The translations under genes were made by a program, and so were the position numbers. The notes beneath the pieces are model-generated. The model did no database searches, was not told where the DNA came from, and worked only from the letters and a program-made list of their open reading frames with translations. DNA of 64,000 nucleotides. Origin: Phoronis australis (lineage: Eukaryota > Phoronida > Phoronidae). Positions 10,540 through 23,506 of this stretch are shown one piece after another. The DNA is taken from NCBI GenBank assembly GCA_002633005.1, contig NMRA01000735.1, forward strand, positions 66,173 through 130,172, read 5' to 3'. Numbering within the stretch: the first letter of the stretch is position 1; every line of letters begins with the position of its first letter.

Positions 10540-10760
10540 ACAAAAAAGAACTTACCCTTTTTGCTGAAAACTTAAGTTTTTGGTGGAAAAACTTAAGTTT
10601 TTGAGGGAAAATTTAAGTACTTAATAAAATTTCCATTTTTAGAAGAAACTTAAGTTTTTTAAAACTTTAGGTTTTCCCCAAAAACTGTTTTCAGAAAACT
10701 TAACTTTTTTGAAGTATGAAACTTAAGTTTTCACAAATAATCTTAACTTTCATGTATTAT
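10540..10760. repeat. Cluster of AAACTTAAGTTT palindromes
   Basis: At least four copies of AAACTTAAGTTT or AACTTAAGTTT, with several decayed ones (ATTTAAGTACTTAA, AAACTTAACTTTTTT), lie in 200 bp separated by G- or A-rich spacers of 10-60 bp. Each is a 10-12 bp palindrome, so both strands carry the same word. Confidence 0.7.
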
Positions 10761-10989
10761 AACTTTGTGTTTTTACGAAAACGTGATCCTCAAGGTGGGA
10801 TGGTTTATTTTCTGACTTGTGTAGACTCCCCCATCTAACAATAACACAATTTATACAGTTTGAAGACAGAACCGAGAGTAATCAATCTCACACGATAAGA
10901 AGTAACAACCAGACCCCGACAAGTTGCAATAAAAGAACACCAAGCCAAAACTTTAGTGAACTCCTAGCCTCGACGTCAAAAAACCTTTA

Positions 10990-11640
10990 AAACAACCGAC
11001 AATGGACGCCATGTTGATAGGGAAGGGACAAAATATCACCATGAAGACTCCGTCGTCGAAAGATGAGCTAAAAGAGGCACTCGTGGACTTAGATATCTAC
11101 TCACTGTTTACAAACATGATGAAGACCTTAACTGACGCTGGCTTGTCTGAAATGTGTAAAGCACTCGAGCTTCAATACGATCAAAAGATGGTTTAAAAGG
11201 ACAAAAATTAACAACACTTGAAAATCAACTCGAAAAGCTGAAGCAAAAAAGTGGCTCTCAAATACACAGATTGATTGGATGAGCTTGAGAGAACACATTG
11301 TTATTGGCTTAGGAAAAGAGTTGGTGCTACCATTGAGAAGTCTGACATATGTCGCGATCATAACATAGGTAAAAAATCCAAAATAATGCCAAGACGATTT
11401 CAATTATAATTAAAGTTACGAATTACAATGCAAGAGCCGAATTCATGAAAAATAAAAAGATACTGAAAACTGAGGCCGGCAAGATTTACGCAAACAGAAT
11501 CTCACCAAAAAACGAGCGCAGCTTTACACGGCTTGTAGAGATCTAAAGGCATGGACATGTGATGGAAGAAATTATTACATCAACTGGGCCAATAAAATCA
11601 AACCGGTGGACAGCATGGAAGATTTGCAGGTTACCTAACT
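10990..11640 (+). pseudogene. L1-like LINE ORF1 remnant
   Basis: The frame from 11002 runs 64 codons (ending YDQKMV, TAA at 11194). A shifted frame continues with KGQKLTTLENQLEKLKQKSG, a heptad-rich coiled-coil stretch. After more breaks, 11465-11630 gives RKQNLTKKRAQLYTACRDLK, RNYYINWANKIKPV and SMEDL. Coiled coil, RRM-like middle and this C-terminal block (L-T-x-x-R-x-x-L followed by the G-x-I-x-V-K strand) are the order in ORF1p of the L1 group, an RNA-binding chaperone that coats LINE RNA. At least four frame changes or stops kill it. It lies about 1 kb upstream of ORF2 on the same strand and is probably the same element. Confidence 0.6.
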
Positions 11641-12613
11641 CTCGCTTAGCTCAAAATTATACAGGCAAGCCAGAATATAGTACAATAGTGCAATAGGTTG
11701 CAACATTGTATTCAGAAAACGGTAAGATTACTCACTTATGTTCCGTAGTCTGCACGAAAGACAATTGAATTTCCTTTTTCCATTAAGTTGATTAAGTTTT
11801 ACGGTAATTCCAATGTTTCACATTATCCATTTAACTTTTAACTGCTTTTGTACTCCATGTGCAATTCCCAAACTACAAGTGTAGCGTACCATAATTGTCA
11901 CCTACATGTACTTGGGACCCTGTTTAGAGACTTCCCGTACTTCCGGTAGCCATTACTACAGTGTATGTATATGATGATTAGCTTATTTTTCCTTCATGTT
12001 ATAACAAAGTTGTGACCAAAATATCGTCTTCACAGCTAACATATGCAGTACCTGCTTCTCAGGTTATGCCAAAGTTTGTGACAACCGTGTCAGGTAGTTT
12101 TGTTTTTGTTGCTGTTCTATGTTGTTCTATTTTGGTCTAAGCTGAGCAATCTATCTGGGGGGGAGGGCTATTTACATGTATGAGAGGCCTCTGTATTGCG
12201 TGTAGGCACAGAGTACAAGCAACCTTATTATTAATTTGTGTGATCTGTTTGCTCAGTGCTGGTCTCCCGACAAGTCCCAGACGCATACTATAGAGCCAAA
12301 TCACTTTATTGAAAAGTACTGATCCTTAAATTTCGTTCTACTTGTTTTTTATGAGAACCGTGTGGGCAATGTTTTTAAATGTTATTATAGCCTCATTATC
12401 AAAAATACTGGGAGAATAAGCCTCACCATGAGGATCAGGTTCCGTTTGGTTTCTATCCTGTTATGATGTTGTACTCCGTGAAATCTACGATGTGCTTGTG
12501 GGTTTGTTTGTATTGTTTTTCTTTTGTTTTGAGTGTACATGTATGTCGTGTGAATGAGTTAGGATTGTACCACTAATTTTGATTGAAATTTGATATATAT
12601 ATGCATAACCGTT
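11641..12613 (+). mobile_element. Probable ORF1-ORF2 interval of the LINE
   Basis: No coding frame recognised. About 970 bp is long for an inter-ORF spacer, so part may be a later insertion or deleted ORF sequence. Contains a T-rich stretch near 12095-12145. Confidence 0.35.
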
Positions 12614-15600
12614 AATGTCAGGTGAATTTAAAGTAACCTCACTGAACTGCAGAGGGCAGGATCTCCGCGAAAAACGAAAAGATATTCTCAGATACTTACA
12701 TGTACATGTTGGAGAAAAACAGTACTCCATTTATTGCCTACAAAACACACACTTTACAGAGCGAAGAATATTAGATAAATGTGTGGAGATGAATGTTTTT
12801 TTTCAATTCAAATACCTCATACTCCCGCGGATTGGCGATCCACTTTAGGAACATTTTTGAGTATAAATTACATAGCATTAGGCACGATTACAAGGGTACT
12901 GAACTAATTTTGGGTATTACTATTAATGAGACAAGAGTAACGTTAATTCATACGTATTATCCAAATAGGGACTCGCCGTCTTTATGGAAGAATAAAACAA
13001 GATATTCAAGATATAGGAAATTACTCTGTTATTTGGGTAGGCGATTTTAATCTTGCTCTAAGGAAACGCTTAATTATCGACAGGTTCATTAACCGAAGTC
13101 ACGGAATAAGTTGATGGAGATTTTTACAGAATTGTCTATTGCTGATACATGTATGTGGCGGGAACTATACTCCAACAGTAAAGAATACACTTGGGGATTT
13201 GGAAGTAAACGATCCAGACTAGATTTTTTTCTAATATCTGAAAACCTTTTAGCCGACATTGACGACTCCATAATAGAATTTGGTTACCGGTCCGATCATT
13301 CAATGGTAATGTTTTTTTCAAAGTGATGATTCCACGAAAAGGAAATCATTTTGGAAGTTTAATAACTCTCTCCTAAAAACTCTGAATATATTGCTGCAGT
13401 CAAGGATACTGTTAAATTAGTTAAATAACAGTATATAACTAACGACATTGAGACAGTTAATAGTACAAGTAATTCAGATTTACAAGTGTCCATAAATGAT
13501 CAACTTTTGCTTGAAACGTTGTTCATGGAGATTCGCGGCAAAATAGTTTCTATTGCTACTTACTTAAAAAAGAAAAGTGGTAGAGATCAAGAGCATTTTA
13601 TCAAAGAAATAACATTGTTCTAAAAAATTTTAAGCCTTGATAGGGAACTACTGGAACAAAACATAATCGACTTCCCGAGCTAAGGCAAAGTAAGTTTAGA
13701 GGTATTATGACTAGGTCGACGGCAAGATGGATTGAAGAGAGTGAAAAACCTTAGAAATATTTTCTTTACCTGGAAAATAGGAATTACAAAAGTAATCGTA
13801 TGCATTTTTATGGAAGTATGACAATACTAAATTCAAAAGTGAAGAAGAGGTTAATCAGGAAACCAAAATTTTATTTTGAAAATCTATACAAGTATACACA
13901 TTCTAACAATACTGCTTTAAAAATCTTCTCGATAAGGTTGGTGTATCCAAACTGAAAGAAAAATTAAGGTCTTCTTACATACATGTATGGAGAAGTCACA
14001 CTATGCTTGTCAAAGTGAAAAAGAACAAGAGCCCAGGCTCTGATGGTTTTTCAGTGGAATTTTGAATTTTTTTGGGCTGACATTGGACATGACTTTGTTC
14101 GCTCACTTAATATAGGTTTTGCTGTTGGCCAGTTGACATTAACACAGAAAGAGTGAGTGATTACGTGCAACCTTAAGGGAGCAGATAAAAGTAAACATTA
14201 TTTGAATAGCTGGAGACCCATATCTTTACTCAATGTGACATATAAATTGGCTTCTTCGGCTGTGGTTGAACGGTTGAAATCCGTTTAAGAAAATCTAGTC
14301 AGTAAGGATCAGACAGGTTTCGTTTCTGGAAGAAATATGAACGAAAATATCCGCGTGCTATATTATTTAATGTTTTACGCCCAGGCAGCCAACAAACCAG
14401 GATTGCTTTTACTGATTGATTTTTAGAAAGCATATGATTCATTGTTGTGGAATGTTATTTAAAAAATATCTTTCCTTAATTTTGGTTGGTTGATCAGAAG
14501 GCGGTGAAAGTCTTTTACAGTAATGTGTACTCCTGTGTTAGAGTAAATGGTCACCCATTTTTCTTTTTCAATATTTTGCGTGGCTGTAGGCAAGGTAAAC
14601 CTTTGTCTCCCTATATTATCATATTGTGCAAGGAGATTTTGACGTATTTAATCAAGAATAATGAAAAAATATTGCTTGTGTAGTTGCAGGAAAAAAAGAA
14701 TTTTTGATTTTGCAACATGCAGATGACACATCCATTACGTTGGATGGGCCGACCTTGTCATTGACTAGCACAATGAATGGTCTAAATTTGTTTGCTAGTG
14801 TCTCCGGTCTTCAAGTGATTGTGGATAAAAGAAAAGCCATATGGCTTGGAAGTAAACCCGGTAGTGATGACGTGATTCCTACAAAAGAAAGTCTGTCTTG
14901 GACAAAAACAATCTTTTAGATTTTTGGGGGTGGATTTTGACACCCAATTGGATAGTATGAAACATAAGAACTTCAATGCAACAATAACTGAGAATATGTC
15001 TTTATTAAATTATGTCTTTATTAAAATTCAACGCCGTTTGATAGAGTAACTGCAATTAAAGCATTAGCTATTTCTAAACTTGATTTTTGTTGCCAAGCTT
15101 ACCAAATCTACCAGTAAAAGTCTTGGATGAATTGAATACGACATTTTTTTAGATTTGTATGACAGGCTCGTAATGAAAAAATAAACAAACTACTGCCTGT
15201 TTAGGACTTGATCAAGGGGGACTTCAAATGCTTAATATGCATACTTTCAGCAAAGCTTTAAGACTCGCCATTGCCCGTAGATATCTTGAAAGGCCGGTGT
15301 ATAAAAGTGGTGAATTACCTTACTCACTCTACCCTTTCTTAAAGAATTTTGCCTCATTTGGAGATGACATTATTAAATCGAATTTAACTCTAATTGTTAA
15401 TTCCTACTTCCGCGACGTATATGGAAGGATCATATTGTATATTTCTATCAGAAAATAATTGTTGCGAGTAAAGAGGACTTTTTGAATCAACCTTTGTGGT
15501 TTAATAGTATCTTGGCGATCGGAGACTCAAGTGTTTTTTATAAGCCTTGGTTTGCTAAAGATTTTTTAGAGATATGTAAACCTCTGACGGCGATTTCGTA

Positions 15601-16333
15601 AAGTTGAACCATATGAAAAATGGGTTCGATGTTAAAACCAACTTTGTAGAATATAAGGATGTTTTTGTTCTAAGAAGGTTTCAAAAAGCTTATTTCATAG
15701 TAAATTTAAAAGTGTTAATGTCTACTATCCGTGCATGCCTTTAGCAATTACTCACTTACCGGAAAAACTTGAAGTGCTGTAGACATATTTGTTCAGTTTT
15801 TAATGCCGTTAAGAAACCTTCTAAGTCTGAGTGTAACTCGGAAACAGAGTTAGGAGATAGTTTAGATTGGAAGAAAATATGGGTATTGCCTTATGAAATT
15901 ACAAAGGATCCGAACATTAGATGGTACAAATTTAGAATGCTACACAGGATTATGCAACAAATACATGTACCTTTTAGTCAAAATCCGTGTCTGAAATTCT
16001 AATTTATGTTCCTTTTGTAATTAATCTCCAGAGACGTTGTCACATCTTTTTTGGGAATGTCGCCTTGTACAAGATTTCTGGAAGGAATTCGGAAAGCTCC
16101 TTCAAAAGTGTCGCATTCAGCTTCCCAAATGTCTCTCTTGCGAACGTGTTGTTCTTGGACTTTATGAGACGCACGATTTTCTTTTTGACATTTTGCTTCT
16201 ACTAGCAAAGCAATACATTTACAAGGAGAGGTGTCACAAAAATATACCTAATTTTCACAAGTTCGTAACATATACTTATGAGTGCTATAATGATGAAAAA
16301 TTAATTGCATATAAAAACTTTGTAAATATATAG
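12614..16333 (+). pseudogene. L1-like (Tx1/L1 group) LINE ORF2: endonuclease, RT, C-terminal Zn knuckle
   Basis: Reading several frames in order: an APE-type endonuclease begins MSGEFKVTSLNCRG at 12615, with IYCLQNTHF (the usual catalytic Glu of LQETH is Asn here), WVGDFNLAL near 13033, and FGYRSDHSMV near 13280. The RT follows: KNKSPGSDGF (14025), SKDQTGFVSGRNMNENIR (14300), LRGCRQGKPLSPY (14576) and HADDT at 14714, where the usual Tyr of YADD is His. The C-terminus is best kept: WYKFRMLHRIM (15930), then SHLFWECRLVQDFWKEF from 16037 and an open frame to TAG at 16333, the zinc-knuckle/FW region of L1 ORF2. ORF2p nicks target DNA and copies LINE RNA into it. Many stops and frameshifts make this copy inactive. 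The 3' UTR probably ends near 16.4-16.6 kb. Confidence 0.85.
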
Positions 16334-18530
16334 ACGCTGAGGTTGGCCAGTAATGAAATATTTTTTTCTATATAAACACTTTGTATATGACACCTTCTCA
16401 GCGAAATGGGAATATTTCATTGTTCACGTTAACTCCATGTAGAAGTTGTTTGCTATATATACGAGATACGAGAATGGTGTTTTCTGAGGTGTGTATGCGT
16501 CAATAAATAGAAGTACGTATTTGCTGATTTGTTTTTTTGTACTTTTTGTAAATGATAACAAATACCTGAAAAAAAACAAAAAAATCAGTTTTTCGTTCGT
16601 TCAAATCTGAAGTTTTCTGAAAACTATATTGGTGATCAAAATATTTTTTTCAAGTTTTGAAAGTTTGATTATTTTTTGATATTTGATCTATGGTGTTCGA
16701 CTTTTCTCACTTTTCCCCCAAAAATGTAGTTTGCTCAGGCAAACCAATAACTTAATTAACATGCATCCATGCATAATGAACAAATTTGTTGCAAGGAGTA
16801 ATTCCTTAACATTGATATAAACACAAATCATAAAACAACAAAACCTTAGTTGGTTCGAAGACTTCACAGGGCTTCGTCAATTTAAATTTAGACGTACATC
16901 CGCAAACCAACAGCCGTATGAAAATGCACCGAAAGCTCCATCCCATGAGCCACTTACCTGATCAGATTATTGTCAAAAATATCACTCACGCTATTTTGAA
17001 CAAAATGTATTTTTGGTGCAAGCATACATTATGGACAGCATGTCCTATAGTGCGCGTTTCCTTTGTCTTAATTTGTGTTCGTAAGGCAGTTTCTACCGGA
17101 AGTCGACTGTTTGAATACTTCTTTTGAGAGTTGAAGACAATAACGCGACATTCTGTGAGAATTAGCTGTGACGTCACCGGAAGTAGGGCAACAGTTTGTT
17201 GTTTGGTCATTTGCCCAATAAGTTAGCAAAGTGTATTCTGTTCAGTTTACTTCGAATTTTTAATCTTTTAATGTGAATAATGCTAAACAAGCATTGCTCT
17301 TAAGCGAAATGTAACTCCGATGTGCGCTACAGTACGTCCCATCGCGTTCTGTAATAATTTCGTCCCGTGTGTTTTAAAGGGATGGCAGGCGATATCTGCT
17401 CACTGATTAAGAGTTTGCACCTACTCAAAAATACATTTTACACTTAAAACAATCACTTAAAATGAGTTGACTTTCTTCAGTAATCTTTTCAACTTGATAT
17501 CTTCGGTGAAACATAGCTATGAATATTAAGTGACTTTGGAGAAGAATTCCAACTCCACTTTTGTTGGTTACAGTTAACATTTCCCCCGGCTTCGCGATAA
17601 CCATAAAGTATTTGAAATGAGTCAAGTGAGTATGAGGCAAAGACTAGCGCGAGACTGAGCGAAGCGCGTGACCTGGCGTGCGACACTTGTAAAATAGCAT
17701 GGGAAGATATCAAGTGAAAATTGTGAGATTTGTGTCCCTTGGACTTTTTGTTCGTCAAAAGGTGTGATTTCACCTGACTGCCTCAAAATGGTGCCCGGTG
17801 AGAAACTAGAGCGAAACGCCAGATTTTCATGGATACATATAAGTTCAAGATGTTTGTTGACTAAATTTTATCCAGAGTCATGTTGGGTGTTAATAACAAC
17901 TGTACCTTTATATATGCATGTTTTATTTGCTGTATTTTAAAATGAGTAACTTTTATGGGGATATACATCTGTATTATCGCCCCCGTAAGAAAGCGGCATT
18001 GAGGCTAAGTCCGGGTCGAGTTCAAATTTCAGTCCGTACATGTACACAGCTTCGCAGCACATAACAAGTTCACATTTTCTTCGTCCGCAGTTATTTCACG
18101 ATGCATCTACCATCTCTTTAGTTGTGTTAACGTTTTAAGAGTAAAATTGTCGAAAAGAACTCAAGTAAGATTTTGCGTGTGTCGCAAAACCTCGGTGCAA
18201 AACAAGGGCAGTACGGTGGGGGTATTGCTCTACTTACGCTGACGTCATATTGAATAACTGGAAACTTGCAAGTGAACTATTTTGTAAGCGATGGTCAGCT
18301 TCGAAGGAAACAATGTTTGTCGGATACTAGTACCCTAAATGGAATAACCCGGAGTATGCCACAGGATACTCCAGTGAACTCTCTCAAGTCAACATGTTCA
18401 CTACTGTTACGCGCAGAAAAACTTGCGTAACTGCAATCTGATTGAACCGAATTATTCAACACAAATAACGAAAGCCTGCCTGATCTAACTGAGGGCGGAG
18501 TACGTGAATTCGAATTTTTCCGGGCTGTGG
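16334..18530. other. LINE 3' flank and spacer
   Basis: The first 100-250 bp may be LINE 3' UTR. The rest shows no supported gene. Confidence 0.4.
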
Positions 18531-18840
18531 AATAATAGTATTTATAATAATAACCCTTGTTTATAGAGGATAAAATATATTATAGGTTATATAAAAACGC
18601 TTTAGCCATGGGCTCACAGCATGGTCCTCTCCAGGAAAAATTAAAATAATTTACAATAGAAAAATATAACAAAGTAAGTTACATTAAATTAAAAAGAGCA
18701 TTTTACAAATTGGGTTTTAATTCAAAAATTGAGTTTAGAGACTGAAGTAAAAATAAATAATACATTAAATCATTAAATAAATTAAAGAAGTAAATTAAAT
18801 GAATAAATAAATTAAATTTAATCAATTAAAACTTTTTATA
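18531..18840. repeat. Low-complexity A+T tract (TAAA/TTAAA-rich)
   Basis: Degenerate runs of AAATAAATTAAAT-like words, especially 18650-18835. No structure beyond simple sequence. Confidence 0.7.
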
Positions 18841-19600
18841 TGGTATCTACATTGAAGTGACAAAAGGAGGGACAGCTAAGATGACCATAGGTAACTGATG
18901 CGTTTGTGCCAGAAATCACCATAGCCGTCAGTCTCCTTTAGAATATTTGGCAAGTCGTTCCACTGTTGAATGGCTTGAATAAAAAAGTTCTAAGAGTAAA
19001 AAGAAGTTCTGTGTTTAGGCAAAAAAAATGTTTGAAGTAGAAAATCTTGTCGTGATTTGGGGTCTATTTCGAACAAGTACTAGGTTACGAGATAAATAAG
19101 TTGGTACATTTGTTTGTGCAGTACAGCTGGAATTGCCAGAATAAGTTCTAAATCACTTCTAGTAAGGCGTTGCTCTGTTGCAATACTCTTGCATTTTGTT
19201 CTGCATTATAAATTACCATTTTCTTATCAGCACACCAGGCAGCAACTTTATCCAAATCAGACTGAAGTCTGTTCTTTACCTTGACCAGTGAGTTTGCCAC
19301 AACTGCCAAAGTAGAATCATCTGTATACACGTCAACCGTCTTTACGCAGACTAAAGAAGGATCATTTATAAAAAAGTAAAAGCAGCAGAGATTTCACGAT
19401 GGAGACCTTGGGGACACCCTGCGTGATACGTGGGGACCCTGACAGACGTCCACCTAGGGATACAACCTAGTACATGTACCTCTCTGAGAGGAACCATTGA
19501 AACCAGTCTAGCGAAACCTTGCCTACCGTGTACGTAAATTCACAGTTTCCTTAAACGTACATGTATATTGAGATCAACAAGGTGAATTTTTTATTAAATT
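18841..19600 (-). mobile_element. CR1/jockey-type LINE fragment (RT palm to 3' end)
   Basis: On the minus strand, from high to low coordinate: VSLDWFQWFLSERYMY (cf. WFxSYLxxR), RITQGVPKVSIVKSLLLLLF (cf. GVPQGSILGPLLFLLF), FINDPSLVC, then YTDDSTL (RT catalytic YxDD near 19320) and DLDKVAAWCADKKMVI. Below 19147 a shifted frame gives FIQAIQQWNDLPNIL, the usual C-terminal W-N-x-LP motif of this LINE group. The element is 5'-truncated above about 19600 and carries in-frame stops and frameshifts, so it is inactive. The A+T tract at its 3' side may include its tail. Confidence 0.8.
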
Positions 19601-20663
19601 CCAAATGTAAGATACTTCACGTTTGTTTGCTCCGTGTGGCTCATGGTCACGTGTATATTCATGGCTGAATAGACTAAATGTAATTTGCATGTGACCTGAC
19701 CCTCATTTGAGTATGAACTGTTGTGTGCTGACTCGATTTACTCACATTGTTGCAGTGCATATTTGGCGTCAGTGAGGAGAGCCAGGAATCGGCACTATTG
19801 AGGTATTTTTCGTGGTATTTTCGTATATGGTATTGCCGAATTTGCATTTTGTCTGTATCTGTGAGGTTTGCTATGCATTTTGTTTTTTATTTTTTGAACT
19901 GAAACAGAGAAGAACTGTGAGAATGTCAATGTGAAATGTTTCACGTCTCTCAATAAAGCACTCTTAAACGGTGTTAACTCCTCTTGACTTGCCAACACTC
20001 ACACCAAAAATACACCAACGTTGTTTCCCTATCCACACCCTGAGCCCACCCGTTTCCATTATCAATGAGGGCAGTTTCGCAGGAGTGGACAGTTCAGAAA
20101 CCGGAATGACAGGCAACTACTTAGTCATGCTCAGTCAAAATAAAGATTATAGTGAACATGCTTCTACAGCAGTTTAGATAAGACCGACAATAGTAGTACA
20201 TGTATGTAGCGAAAGGTTGCAATATTCATAATTCATATTTTCAGATTCAGCACGAGTTTTAGTAAAATCAAAGCATTCAGTGTGGTTGGGAATGTGATAG
20301 TTAGTCTTGGTCAGTTTGACCTAGATGTGAGTTGAGTTGAATATAAACTGTCTGAAATGACCTTCTCATGCTCCTATTCCGTGAAGAAACTTGCTTGGAA
20401 CCTCAATACATCATCACTGGGAATGTCATCCTGTGACGAGATTGGTCAGAGTAGGTTACAGGATATAATAATTTTTATTTTTACTGTAAAGGAGATAATA
20501 ATCTTATTCTTACTATAAACTATTATGGTTATGTAAGACCTCTTGTGAAGACCATGACAGTATCTGTACACCGGATAAGTTTCCCTGTAAATGGGTTAAT
20601 TTTGAAATGTCTTGAATCTATAGCATACTGTTGTGTTTGCTTCTATCTCTTCGTTGTTTTCAG
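19601..20663. other. Spacer; possible intron of the gene ending at 20801
   Basis: An open frame at 19971-20177 is not compelling. No repeats recognised. Confidence 0.3.
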
Positions 20664-20801
20664 GTCTTTATTAACTTGGCGGAGTACTTAGAAGAATTTG
20701 ACACCCAACCATATGCATCGGGACAATCACAACAGTTGTGGTATTGGGCTGTGTACAGCCACGTTGCAAGTAGAGCTTCATATGTTTCATTGTTCAGTTA
20801 A
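20664..20801 (+). CDS. Candidate terminal coding exon, unknown protein
   Basis: A strong acceptor (CTATCTCTTCGTTGTTTTCAG, ending 20663) opens a 45-codon frame to TAA at 20799-20801. The translation starts VFINLAEYLEEFDTQPY and contains QQLWYWAVYSHVAS, with the mixed acidic and aromatic composition of a real protein. I do not recognise a family. No upstream exon was found with confidence and no AATAAA lies close behind, so this is a candidate only. Confidence 0.35.
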   Translation, partial: VFINLAEYLEEFDTQPYASGQSQQLWYWAVYSHVASRASYVSLFS

Positions 20802-23367
20802 AAATAGTTCTGCAAACAAGGTTTGATTTTGAAACAATATAAAATCTCCTTTGTTTGGCCACTGTATTTGCAAGCTTTAAGTAGTCCACAAATTATTGTT
20901 GCCATTTGTTTAAGCCAACATAGAGCTCTTTGGTTTTGATATAAATATGTGTATGCAAAGGTATGATTGTGGAATTAAATTGCTAGTTTTTACTCTGGTT
21001 GTGCCTGTTGAATCTCCATGTAACATTACTAAAGGGACATTCCAGTTCTTTGCTCGAGACTGCTAGTAAGAAATACGAGTAGCACTGTTCATTATCTTGT
21101 GTTGTACATTGCCTTATCAGACGTAAACAAAGAAGAGTTCGTAAAGTAATGGGAATTGAAGTTTATCGCAGCTGCCATCAGTTTCATTACCTGATCATTA
21201 TTTCCCCTTAGGTTTAGATTGTCACACAACTTCAAATAAAAACCTCCAAAATATTTTATCTGGTTAGCCTGGAGTTCAAATTTCATTAAGTTTTGTTACA
21301 TGCATACTCTGTTCTAGATTTTGATTCAAGTCATGTTGAATAATTTTTTTGCAAGACGTGGCTGTGAATCCAGGGTTTAAACTCTATTCAAAATTCAACT
21401 GGAAAACTGATCTAATGCTGTCCATGCTTGGAGAAAACTTGCATACTTGTACTTGAGATCTGGAGTGTGATTGGTTCAATTTGAGTCTTGAGTTCGACGA
21501 CTAGTTTCAAGGCTCTGTACATACATGTACTTCAGTTTTAAAGATTTATGTTGCATTAACAACACCATAAATAACCTGCAAGGTGACTTGTTTCAAACTG
21601 GTAGCGTTTTCCCGACAGTTAATGTCAGATGCTTGACTGTGGGTTTGTTTAAAAGGTAGCTATGCTTTGAGATTGTGCGTAGATGGAGAGAGAATAATCA
21701 AATCCAGTAATTAATTTATTATATGATAACCCCTAATTAGACAAATGAAACCTATCGTTAATTAAGTAATCAAATACAAAGAGTAACTACACTAGCGCCA
21801 TCTTTAAAGATTACTTTAATCAAACAACCAAAACGATCAAATGTCTTATCTGCTATCCAAGCTAGGACTCTGCACTTGTTGGATGTCTGTCCTGTTGGTG
21901 AATCTTCGAACTACACACACTGTATAGCGACAGTGTACTTGCTGGTCACCGTCTCTGGTGATGCAACACTTGCAGGCAATTTCTTCTACCCGCAACTCTT
22001 CCTGCTGGTTACAGTCTCTGGCTGATGACGCAACACTTCAGGTAGTATCTTACTACTCACAATGCAAGTGACAAGCTCTTAGTTCCTGTTCGTTAACCCT
22101 TGCCCTTGCCAAGATCCTTTCTAGAATCTTCCACGAGATGGCACTGTCGTAAAATTGCTTCTGTACACTGTAGCAAGTCCTTTTGCTTCAACTACTATAG
22201 CGGATCTAATTATCTTGTTGATTTCAGCCCATAATATAGCATTCTACTTATTTAGTGATTGGCTAATAAAAACCACATGATCATATCCACTCATATTATT
22301 GGCTGTTACAATTTGTTCTCAGAATATTCTAGAATCTCTAGAGTACTTTGACCCCAGAACCCAAAGTTGTAAACACCATCTAAAAATAGATGTTGACGTT
22401 AAAATACATGTCAACAAGTCTGACCCCATGAGTACATATGCTCAAATTTTGGGCAACTTAAAATGGATCTATTTTTACTAATTACTTAATCAATATTTAT
22501 TCTGACAGTTAATAAATTTTGTTGTCTTTATTGCGCAGTGTGGTTTTAACAATCATTGGAAATGGACGGATACCCAGACAACACAAAGTACGCACTTATG
22601 AACTTCAGTTTATGAACCTAAGAATTCAGTAATGTGATCTCAGAAATGCACATTTGTAGTCACAGACATACATGTAGGGTTATTTGCCTATTTAGCGAAG
22701 CGAGCATACACAGCTAAATGAGATTTAGTTTCTTGTGGTGTAGCTTAGATATTTGTATGAGGTAGCTGTAAAATTACAAAAAAGTGAAGTACTTCGTATT
22801 CAAATGTCTACGATTTCTAATTTTTACCTCGTACAACCAGATTGTACTTAAGGTTACTTTTACAGAAACTTGTTTGCGCCATGCAGTAAATAGGATTTAC
22901 TCTTTCTAAGATTGTTGACAGAAATGAAACTCTGTCATTAAAAGTTATATTTTGAACAGTTGAATATCATGATGACTAATGCTAGGCATTATTTCTAGCC
23001 GACAGATTGCGAAGAAAATCTAACCGTACTTTCCCAAAATCACATCTCTGACCCTTGCCCACAAGCTTTCATTTACCTGTTTCGTTTTATGCATGCTCTT
23101 CTCTTTGGGGATATTCTTTGCTTTTTGCTGTTATTGTTGTAATTTTAGAAGGAAAAATCTGTGCTTATGAAGCACACACTTTTGTTGTAAAACATACTAA
23201 CCATGCATTGACTTTTATCTTTCTCTGTAAATACATTCCTTTTCGATGCCCCAATTTTCATAGAATGAGAAAATTGCATGTATGAATATATGGTTAGCCT
23301 GATAAATTTTCACTGCATTGTATTTATGACCTTTCAACTGACTTTCGAAATATTTTTGTTTTTTCAG
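20802..23367. other. Spacer without supported genes
   Basis: Nothing recognised beyond a short open stretch after an acceptor-like site at about 22540 (GNGRIPRQHKVRTYELQ), too short to call. Confidence 0.35.
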
Positions 23368-23506
23368 GTTCTTGTATTTCATGCATGCTCAATTAAAATG
23401 CATAACGCCAAAAACAGATGATCTGTTAGAAAAGTGTAACAGTGTTTATAAGATCTCAATTTGGAATCTCTATCAAATGAAAAGTGATGATTTCATTGAC
23501 ACATGA
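23368..23506 (+). CDS. Candidate terminal coding exon, unknown protein
   Basis: After TATTTTTGTTTTTTCAG (ending 23367) a frame beginning TTC at 23369 stays open 45 codons to TGA at 23504-23506. It contains FMHAQLKCITPKTDDLLEKC and ISIWNLYQMKSDDFIDT. The acceptor is good and the peptide plausible, but no family was recognised and no partner exon found. Confidence 0.28.
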
